Shown piece after piece: positions 16,453-22,290 of a stretch of 22,290 bases of DNA (the first letter of the stretch is position 1; every line of letters begins with the position of its first letter). Below the pieces are notes generated by a model. The model did no database searches. It was not told the DNA's origin and saw only the letters and a list, made by a program, of their open reading frames with translations. The translations under genes and the position numbers were made by a program. This stretch comes from JBNKDD01 sp050288085 (GTDB taxonomy: Bacteria; Chloroflexota; Anaerolineae; Aggregatilineales; UBA3940): assembly GCA_050288085.1 (NCBI GenBank), contig JBNKDD010000062.1, positions 1 to 22,290 on the forward strand, read 5' to 3'.

Positions 16453-16494
16453 TCGGATTGTCTCCGCGAGAATAATATTCCAATAGACTTTGTT

Positions 16495-16531
16495 CGCCGG
16501 GGTGCTTCACATCTTCCGAAGCACCCCGGCG
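16495..16531. terminator. Bidirectional hairpin terminator between convergent genes
   Basis: CGCCGGGGTGCTTC (16495-16508) and GAAGCACCCCGGCG (16518-16531) are perfect inverted repeats of 14 bases around a 9-base loop. The hairpin lies 42 bases past the penicillin-binding protein stop and 6 bases past the stop of the minus-strand gene. On the plus strand it is followed by CTTTAATC; the U-tracts on both sides are short, so termination may rely mostly on the very stable stem. Confidence 0.85.
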
Positions 16532-16537
16532 CTTTAA

Positions 16538-17281
16538 TCACCAGCCATTGTGAAAATCAAGGAACTGCCTGTTGTTGGCATAGATGACACACAATGACGG
16601 CCCACCCGGCACGGAATCGAAATACAGGTAGCCATCGCACGATCCGCGTGAACCGGCCTGATACAACCCAACCGTATCATAGAGAGAGATGTCTGGAGCG
16701 GGGCTGCCCGTATCAATTGAGATATTGAACTGTCCCGGCCTGAGCAGTGCATCGATCAGATTGAGTTCATTATAACTGTTGGCCTGGGAATAACGGGCAT
16801 GTACGGTAGAGATTACCGACAGACAGGCATCAATCTTGACATCCCCCATACCGCCTACCTCGCCATAACACATCCAGGACAAGGCATTTTTCTCCTCTTC
16901 CGTCCACTCAGCAGGCGGGCCTGATGGCGGGCGGGGCGTAGGAGTTGGCCCTGGTGTATCGGTTGGCAGGATCACAGTGGTTGCTTGAGGCTGTGTATTC
17001 GGTACTTCTACTGCCTGTTCTGCAGGTTCTACACCCGCCGGTTGGATCAAAGTTGGTGGGGGGAGGGGTGTAACGGTTGGACGCGTGCCCTCCAGCGTTC
17101 CGACCGGGTTTGTATCGATTTCTTCCCAATTGAATTGTTTGGTGGGGGGAACATCCGCTACTTCGGGTTTAGCAGCAACTTGCACCAGGATTAATCCACC
17201 AATAGATAAGATCAACAAAGATGTCCCTGTGGCAACCAGGACTCCGGCCAACCCGGATGGTTGTCTTGCTCCCATGCTCAT
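16538..17281 (-). CDS. Membrane-anchored SleB-like cell-wall hydrolase candidate
   Basis: 247 residues. One membrane segment (~11-34, rich in Leu/Ile/Val/Gly) is followed by a long Pro/Thr-rich linker (~45-123) and a C-terminal domain (~126-247). The domain begins SWMCYGEVGG...DACLSVISTVHAR, which resembles the SleB/Hydrolase_2 pattern 'Y-x-E-x-x-G ... A-x-x-x-x-V-x-x-x-R', with Glu141 at the position of the catalytic Glu. Four cysteines (138, 153, 215, 231) could form disulfides outside the cell. The C-terminal half matches the family poorly, so the enzymatic assignment is tentative; a non-catalytic wall-binding role is possible. The start ATG (17281) has AGGG 4 bases upstream; ATG 17275 is better spaced and equally possible. 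It begins 6 bases after the nuclease gene, so it is probably cotranscribed with the DNA-repair genes. Confidence 0.6.
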   Translation of the reverse strand: MSMGARQPSGLAGVLVATGTSLLILSIGGLILVQVAAKPEVADVPPTKQFNWEEIDTNPVGTLEGTRPTVTPLPPPTLIQPAGVEPAEQAVEVPNTQPQATTVILPTDTPGPTPTPRPPSGPPAEWTEEEKNALSWMCYGEVGGMGDVKIDACLSVISTVHARYSQANSYNELNLIDALLRPGQFNISIDTGSPAPDISLYDTVGLYQAGSRGSCDGYLYFDSVPGGPSLCVIYANNRQFLDFHNGW

Positions 17282-17287
17282 CCGTCC

Positions 17288-18187
17288 CTAAAATGCGATC
17301 TCGTCGATTTGATCCAGGTCAAAATCGAAATCAAAGCTGCTGATATCGTCGTCGTCACTGTCGATCTCGCCCATCTGACCGGCCTTGATTCCCCGATCAC
17401 ACAGAGAGCGGTAGATGCAGTAGTGGCAATATTGTTGATTATCGGTGAGCGGCCATACCTCTCCTTCGCGGCTTAATATCTCCTGGATCAAGTCGGAGAG
17501 GTAGGCCCGGTTTTCTTCGTGTTGGCCAGTGGTGTATTGGAAAATTTCAGGTTTGAGAGGAGCTTCGGCAAACCAGTAGATCAGGCTGATCTGCTCTGGT
17601 TCGATAGTCTCTCCAAAAAGCTGGTCCCCCGCCTCGACGGCCACAAAGGGATAGACTCGGGTCTGCAAGCGGCGGGCGAGCCGCTGGCGGTCCGGGCGTT
17701 TTTGTGATGTTTTCCAGTCTACGATCACCAGGCGTTCACCGGGGTCGATGGCAAGCAGGTCGAATTTAGCCAGCAGGCGTTGATCACTGACCGGTGTTGA
17801 GAGCATCATTTCCGGGTATCGATGGGTGGTAGGCAGGTCGGGTAATGGGTAATCGAGATAAGCATCCCACCAGCGTTTTAGCTGTTCGTCCTGGGGAGTC
17901 AGCTTCTCGGTCGGGATTCCCATCAGGTGACGCTGTACCAGCAGGTGAAACTGTGATCCACGCTCCAGGAAGTCTTCCCGTTCTTCAACCGGCTCCTGCT
18001 CGATAGCGGGCCAACGCTGGCCCATTACGTATTTCAACTGGAATCGCCGGGTGCAGTCGACGTAGTCCTGTAAGCTCTGCTGGCTAAACTGGAACACCGG
18101 CGGGAGTTTTCCGGGTTCAAGAACCGGCTCCGGCTCGTGCGATTGGAGTTCTCTTCCCAGGTGGGCAAATGGGCCATCATTGACCAT
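17288..18187 (-). CDS. PD-(D/E)XK nuclease with AddB/Cas4-type 4Fe-4S cysteines
   Basis: 299-residue RecB/AddB-family nuclease. Motifs in order: Cys45 (DYVDCTRRFQLKY), His81 in RGSQFHLLVQ, Asp143 in AKFDLLAID, Asp157-x-Lys159 in VIVDWKTS, and the Gln/Tyr motif RLQTRVYPF (Gln175, Tyr179). These are the metal-binding and catalytic residues of this superfamily and all are present. Near the C-terminus lies C-x2-C-x5-C (Cys254, 257, 263: CHYCIYRSLC), which with Cys45 gives the arrangement known to hold a 4Fe-4S cluster in AddB. An acidic tail follows (SDDDDISSFDFDFDLDQIDE) and ends in IAF. I chose ATG 18187 because AAGGAG lies about 9 bases upstream; it overlaps the helicase stop by 11 bases. An in-frame ATG at 18223 would overlap the helicase by 47 bases. 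It most likely cuts DNA as a partner of the helicase encoded just upstream. Confidence 0.88.
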   Translation of the reverse strand: MVNDGPFAHLGRELQSHEPEPVLEPGKLPPVFQFSQQSLQDYVDCTRRFQLKYVMGQRWPAIEQEPVEEREDFLERGSQFHLLVQRHLMGIPTEKLTPQDEQLKRWWDAYLDYPLPDLPTTHRYPEMMLSTPVSDQRLLAKFDLLAIDPGERLVIVDWKTSQKRPDRQRLARRLQTRVYPFVAVEAGDQLFGETIEPEQISLIYWFAEAPLKPEIFQYTTGQHEENRAYLSDLIQEILSREGEVWPLTDNQQYCHYCIYRSLCDRGIKAGQMGEIDSDDDDISSFDFDFDLDQIDEIAF

Positions 18188-20453
18188 CTTGTAGATGCTC
18201 CTTCCAGTAATCGGTGAGGGCAATCAAGGCGGCGGCGGGCTGGTTCCGGTGACCCTGATCCCAGAAGCGGCCCATGTTCCAGGTGATGACCAGGTCGCGC
18301 TTGGCGCGGGTGATCCCCACGTAGAGTAAACGGAGTCGCTCGGCGGCATATTCAATACGGGCTTCTTTTGAAGCCTGTCCCTCGACGTATTTTTCCGGCT
18401 CACCCTGCATCAGCAAGTTGACCTGAGCCCGGACTTCGGCCTGCATATTCAGTTCGTCTCGGATAAACCACTTCTCGGCAATGTAGGAATCGCCGGACAA
18501 TGCCGCCGGAAAACTATAGTTGTTGACGGCCATCAGGTAAACCCGATCCCACTCTAAACCCTTGGCAGCATGCATGGTCGCGACGGTCACCATTCCCTTT
18601 TGTGGCTCGTAGCCCTCTGCTGTATCGTCAAAGCCGAGGAAGCGCCGTTCGTTCTGGGCGATCAGCCGGAGTTCCTGGCCGAGTTCGGGTAGACGGTAAT
18701 CCGGGTTACTCTCGGCAATGCTCCGCAGCACAACGGCGATCTTATGTCCCAGGGCCAGATCCGCCTGGTTATCGAATAAATCTTGCGAAATGGTGAGGAT
18801 TAACTGATCTACCGGCAGGGAACTGGCCTGCAACCAAACCTGCACCTGCTCACGAAATTCACGGAGCATGGTGGCATATTCCGGCTCGATGGTTCCTTCC
18901 AACTCAGACAGCCAGTCGTAATTGTGTCCGGGCCACAGGAAATCCTCCAGGGTTTTCAGATTTTGGAAAGCCTGCCTGACCTGGATGCGGATGTTCTCCA
19001 CCTCACCATCATCTGAATCATTAATCCGCATAGGCCACCACACATCCGCGAAAAGACGGCTCAGGGCGCGGCTGTTGGTCGGATCGGCCAGGAAGGTGAA
19101 GACGATCAGGATTCGGGTAGCGGCATCACGGGTAGCCGAGGTGCTGCGCAGCAGCTCCTCATAAGGAATGTCCTGCTCCTTTAGAGCCTCAGCGACTTTG
19201 AATCCCCGGCTGTTTTCTGGTGTGAGGACGGCGACCGTCCAGTCTTCGTGGTCGGGGAGCCACTTCTGGATGGAGCCGACCACGCGATCTAATTCACGGT
19301 CAGGGGTGATATTAACTTCCGGGTCGTAGTCCAGGTACATCTGGCCGTTGGCCGGGTTGGGTTGGGGATCTCCGGGCCGGGTTGGTTCGATATCCTGGCG
19401 GTGGAAAGTGTCATTCAGATGGGAGACAAGTGAATCGTCCGAAGCCCAGTAGACGAGCTGATTTGCCAGGGTGATGATGGCCGGAGATGAACGGCCCGAT
19501 TCCGGCAACGGACTACTGACAACGTCATCCTCATCAAGAAAAGCCCGCAGTAAATTGGAGTTGGCGGTGGTGAAGGTGGTGTAGATCGACTGGTTGGGGT
19601 CGCCGACACGCACCCAATTGTTATCGCCAGAGAGCAGGCGGAGCATCTGGTTTTGGAGCTGGCTGCTATCCTGGGCCTCGTCTTCGAGAATATAGGGCCA
19701 ACGCCTTCGCAGCCGGTCGAGAAAATCGAGGTCGAGTTCAAGGGCTTGCATTGCTAGCCGCACCAGGTCGTCAAAGTCGACCGCACCACGATAACTCAGG
19801 CTGCGCTGGTAATCCTCATATAATGCGATGCCGATCTCCGCTAAGGGCAGGGGATAATCGATTTGATCGAGGTGCTGACGCAGGTCGGCAGGTTCCCAAC
19901 GGTTATCTTTACCCAGCTTGATGATCTCGTAAGCCAGGCTCTCGATCAGGTCTGCGCCGTTTTTGCGAATCCGGTAAAGGAGCTGCTCCTGGCTGTCCAC
20001 CATAGCTGAATCAACATAGGGCAGCAGTTGATCGCCGTTGACCCTGACCCAGCCTTCCGCCAGATCCCGGATAATGCCCCTGGTGATTCGCTCGTCGGCG
20101 ATCTCAAAGCCTTCGGCGAGTCCTACCAACCCGGGACGCATCCTCACAATATCATGGGCCAGACCGTGCAGCGTGCGGACACGATAGCCGATATAAGGCA
20201 GCAATCCGCGTTCCCGTTGAAGCTGCTTGGCAATCCGGCTGCGGAAGGCGTTGACTGCCGGGTTGGTGAAGGTGACAATCAATACTTCCTGTTCGTCGGC
20301 GAGATCCGCCTCGATCAACCGCTCAACCAGGATAGCTGCCAGCCGAGACAGGGTGAAGGTCTTTCCACTGCCGGGGACAGCGGCTACGCCCATCTTTCCA
20401 CCGGAATAGGCAAGGACATCCTTCTGCGATTCGCGTAGTTTAATCTCATCCAT
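18177..20453 (-). CDS. UvrD/Rep-type superfamily 1A DNA helicase
   Basis: 758-residue ATP-dependent 3'-5' helicase. Motifs: Q-motif region LRESQKDVL, Walker A AAVPGSGKT (Lys31), Ia region VTFTNPAVNAF, motif Ic-like RTLHGLAHDI, Walker B ILEDEAQDSS (Asp258-Glu259), motif III GDPNQSIYTTF, motif V VATMHAAKGLEWD and motif VI LLYVGITRAKRDL. All are intact, so it should hydrolyse ATP and unwind DNA. The length fits UvrD/PcrA; it lacks the C-terminal nuclease domain that would make it a full AddA. The start is ATG 20453, overlapping the stop of the upstream gene by 8 bases (ATGGATGA), with GGAG 10 bases upstream; the frame stays open to an ATG at 20555 but that would add a low-complexity Ser-rich extension inside the upstream gene. 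Tight overlap with a nuclease gene and an AddB-like gene suggests a resection or recombinational repair complex. Confidence 0.93.
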   Translation of the reverse strand: MDEIKLRESQKDVLAYSGGKMGVAAVPGSGKTFTLSRLAAILVERLIEADLADEQEVLIVTFTNPAVNAFRSRIAKQLQRERGLLPYIGYRVRTLHGLAHDIVRMRPGLVGLAEGFEIADERITRGIIRDLAEGWVRVNGDQLLPYVDSAMVDSQEQLLYRIRKNGADLIESLAYEIIKLGKDNRWEPADLRQHLDQIDYPLPLAEIGIALYEDYQRSLSYRGAVDFDDLVRLAMQALELDLDFLDRLRRRWPYILEDEAQDSSQLQNQMLRLLSGDNNWVRVGDPNQSIYTTFTTANSNLLRAFLDEDDVVSSPLPESGRSSPAIITLANQLVYWASDDSLVSHLNDTFHRQDIEPTRPGDPQPNPANGQMYLDYDPEVNITPDRELDRVVGSIQKWLPDHEDWTVAVLTPENSRGFKVAEALKEQDIPYEELLRSTSATRDAATRILIVFTFLADPTNSRALSRLFADVWWPMRINDSDDGEVENIRIQVRQAFQNLKTLEDFLWPGHNYDWLSELEGTIEPEYATMLREFREQVQVWLQASSLPVDQLILTISQDLFDNQADLALGHKIAVVLRSIAESNPDYRLPELGQELRLIAQNERRFLGFDDTAEGYEPQKGMVTVATMHAAKGLEWDRVYLMAVNNYSFPAALSGDSYIAEKWFIRDELNMQAEVRAQVNLLMQGEPEKYVEGQASKEARIEYAAERLRLLYVGITRAKRDLVITWNMGRFWDQGHRNQPAAALIALTDYWKEHLQDGQ

Positions 20454-22290
20454 CGTTGGCTGTCTCCAGAGCCGGTTGTGGGTGGCGGCGCAAGATTTGC
20501 TGGAAGATTCGGAGCATTGGGCCTCGCTGTTCATAGCCCTGCTCTCCGAGGTCACTGATACCGAGGTAGATTTGCTGGCTGCAGCGCCGGATCAAGCCGC
20601 TCATGACACGATAGAGCATATCCTGTTGGCGCTCGAATTCGTCGGCGTCCGTCCAGATTTCCCCCTGCGGCCATGATCGCGATAGGACATAGGGGTGGGT
20701 CAGGGGTTGGTCAAGCCGCTCCCACCAACCGGTCGATCCCACATCAAGCCAGAACTGCACCGCTGCCGACCGGCTGCGCATCAGGAAGGTATAAGCCGGA
20801 GCTATAAAGACGGCATCACTCATCTCATCACGCCAGCTTGCGACATACAAGGCCGACAGCAATCCCTGGTTAACAATTCGGAAATAGCGGAGCCCCACTT
20901 CGCCGTTATCAATCGGCTGGTCGGCAAACAACGACTGCCGGAACTTCCGCACCGATTCGACCAGTTCGTTCGCGATCCGCCCGGCTTCCGGATCACCGTG
21001 AAGACCAAAATCCGGCTGTGAAAGTATCTCACCAAACAGGCGGCTGAAAACGTGGTCAAGTGGGTCGGGGTCATGGGAAGCATATTCGGTCAACCAGATA
21101 CGGAGCTGATCGTAGAGCTGCCCGGCCCGGAATGTAATCCGGTTCTGCATATCCGGTTTAATCTGCTCGAAGGCCGTCAAAGCCTGTTCGCCGCGTGGGT
21201 GGTAGACGATCTTTGCCAGGAGCTGCGCCCGCACCGGATCGAGTCCGCCGATGGCAAGTTGCAGCGCGTGAGCGACATCGGCACGAGGAGGCCGGTATCC
21301 CCAGGCAGGATGCGCCAGGGCAACCAGGGTGAGCAAGCATCGGGCCGCCGGTTCATCACGGAGCGCCCGCGATGGGCGATGAGAGAGAGTCGGTATCCCC
21401 TGGCGTTCGAGCTTCTGGTTGAGGGAGAAGCGCATTGCATCACTGAGATAAGGGGCCAGTACAACGATCTCGCGGGGGGGGATACCTTCAACATGCACCA
21501 AGTGGGCGATCTGCTCTGCCACCCAATCGATCATCTGCGGATAATAGGAATGGAAGGCATACTCAAAATCGAGCGAGGCATCTTCGGGCGCAGGCTGTGC
21601 ATCAGGGCGGCTCATGCTATAGGCGACCTCATCATGCAGGGCTTCCAATCCCGGCGAGGTGATGGTGGATTCGGCCAGGGTCAATATACCGTCACAGGCT
21701 AATCGCAGGGTATAGCCACCGGCTGGATCGGCCCCCAGAAAAATCCGGTAGCCGCTGTCCCATTCGTAGGTTAATAACGCGCCAGAGAGATGAGGCAGCC
21801 ACTCCCGGACTAAATCGTGAGTAAGCGCTGGTTCTTCTTCAACATGCTCGACGATCAGGTGGGTGCGCTGATCGAAGAACGATTTTGAGAAATCCGGCTG
21901 GCGCAGCAGGTGGGTGAACAACTCGATTTGCAAGGAATAATCCAGCAACCGGTTTTGCAGGCAATACTGGCGGAAAGCATGGGCAACCCGCCCTGCGGCC
22001 TGATAAGCCAGCTTGCGCTTGCGAGGGCGTTCATTGCCCCAGGCATCCGATAGCAGGTTGGGGATGTCCTGGTAGGGAATCTGCATGATGGCAGCCTTGC
22101 CCAGGTTATCGATGATCTGGCGGGCGATCTGCTGTGGAGCGACGCTGACAGCATCAAATTCACCGTTCTCTACCGCCTCATAGACAAATTCCGACATGGC
22201 ATACTGTGAGGTTTCAATGGTCAGGAAGCGCGGGGGAAGATGCGGATCGGTGAATCCCATTTGCGCGGAGGCAACCGGCCAATAGAGTCT
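20446..22290 (-). CDS. AddB/RexB-like degenerate helicase subunit, partial (N-terminus outside window)
   Basis: The frame is open to the right edge (first visible residues RLYWPVASAQMGFT), so at least 614 C-terminal residues are present and the true start lies beyond 22290. The Met at 22260 is internal. The segment EIVVLAPYLSDAMRFSLNQK with GIPTLSHRPSRALRDEPAAR resembles the region around motif IV of UvrD/AddB-like proteins. Near the end, LYRVMSGLIRRCSQQIYLGI stands where motif VI would be, but lacks the classic T-R-A-K/R signature. I also see no motif V (T-x-H-x-x-K-G), so the second half looks like a degenerate helicase, as in AddB/RexB. The Walker A region, if any, is off the edge. No nuclease motif is present; that activity is supplied by the separate gene at 17288-18187. 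The family call is by structure and context, not by a sure motif. Confidence 0.7.
   Translation of the reverse strand, partial: RLYWPVASAQMGFTDPHLPPRFLTIETSQYAMSEFVYEAVENGEFDAVSVAPQQIARQIIDNLGKAAIMQIPYQDIPNLLSDAWGNERPRKRKLAYQAAGRVAHAFRQYCLQNRLLDYSLQIELFTHLLRQPDFSKSFFDQRTHLIVEHVEEEPALTHDLVREWLPHLSGALLTYEWDSGYRIFLGADPAGGYTLRLACDGILTLAESTITSPGLEALHDEVAYSMSRPDAQPAPEDASLDFEYAFHSYYPQMIDWVAEQIAHLVHVEGIPPREIVVLAPYLSDAMRFSLNQKLERQGIPTLSHRPSRALRDEPAARCLLTLVALAHPAWGYRPPRADVAHALQLAIGGLDPVRAQLLAKIVYHPRGEQALTAFEQIKPDMQNRITFRAGQLYDQLRIWLTEYASHDPDPLDHVFSRLFGEILSQPDFGLHGDPEAGRIANELVESVRKFRQSLFADQPIDNGEVGLRYFRIVNQGLLSALYVASWRDEMSDAVFIAPAYTFLMRSRSAAVQFWLDVGSTGWWERLDQPLTHPYVLSRSWPQGEIWTDADEFERQQDMLYRVMSGLIRRCSQQIYLGISDLGEQGYEQRGPMLRIFQQILRRHPQPALETANDG

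Noticed and set aside
18188..18223. Longer nuclease start at 18223
   Set aside because: It would overlap the helicase by 47 bases with no good ribosome binding site, whereas ATG 18187 has AAGGAG at a normal distance.
20454..20555. Longer helicase start at 20555
   Set aside because: The extra 34 residues are Ser/Cys-rich and unlike helicase N-termini, and they lie inside the upstream coding sequence; ATG 20453 gives the usual short lead into the Q-motif.
21052..21702. 216-codon plus-strand frame opposite the AddB-like gene
   Set aside because: It lies fully inside a long minus-strand frame that is continuous with the operon; its translation has no recognisable domain and looks like an antisense shadow.
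1..22290. Mobile elements, integration sites, tRNA or rRNA genes
   Set aside because: I looked for transposase or integrase motifs, terminal inverted repeats with target duplications, cloverleaf sequences and rRNA segments and found none.

Overview
The window looks like chromosomal DNA of a free-living bacterium with moderate GC, most plausibly a member of the Chloroflexota (Anaerolineae-like). This is an inference from gene content and not a marker-gene placement: a Ser/Thr kinase fused to an nSTAND NTPase and WD40 repeats, very long multi-PAS histidine kinases, an acyl-CoA mutase large subunit encoded apart from its B12 subunit, and Pro/Thr-rich linkers in exported proteins. I see no tRNA, rRNA, CRISPR array, transposase, integrase or attachment site.

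Layout. From 1 to 16452 every gene is on the plus strand: the 3' end of a DUF58-type gene (1-384) and a small multi-spanning membrane protein (395-874); a 570-base gap with one good promoter candidate; a REC-7xPAS-2xGAF histidine kinase of about 1594 residues (1446-6230); a 1548-residue kinase-nSTAND-TM-WD40 protein (6382-11028) with a GAF histidine kinase directly behind it (11033-12229); a mutase of the methylmalonyl-CoA mutase family (12405-14084); and a class B penicillin-binding protein with an N-terminal lipobox (14224-16452). A 14-bp perfect-stem hairpin at 16495-16531 separates this half from a minus-strand operon.

The minus-strand operon runs from the right edge leftwards: an AddB-like/degenerate helicase subunit (cut by the window edge), a UvrD/Rep-type SF1 helicase, a small PD-(D/E)XK nuclease with four cysteines placed as in AddB iron-sulfur nucleases, and a membrane-anchored SleB-like cell-wall hydrolase candidate. 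The first three genes overlap by 8 and 11 bases, so they are probably translationally coupled and form one DNA end-processing complex.

Main points. (1) The three repair genes look like an AddAB/RecBCD-type machine with its parts distributed over three polypeptides; the nuclease ends in an acidic tail with a terminal Phe that resembles the SSB tip. (2) The mutase carries Phe89 and Gln207, the pair that marks isobutyryl-CoA mutase rather than methylmalonyl-CoA mutase (Tyr89/Arg207), so the usual label is probably wrong. (3) Three large signalling proteins (two histidine kinases, one Ser/Thr kinase-STAND) lie side by side without a response regulator that has an output domain. (4) The kinase-STAND protein has one membrane segment that should place its 14 WD40 repeats outside the cytoplasm, and a distinctive DDPDTEAIEGH-like insert recurs between some blades.
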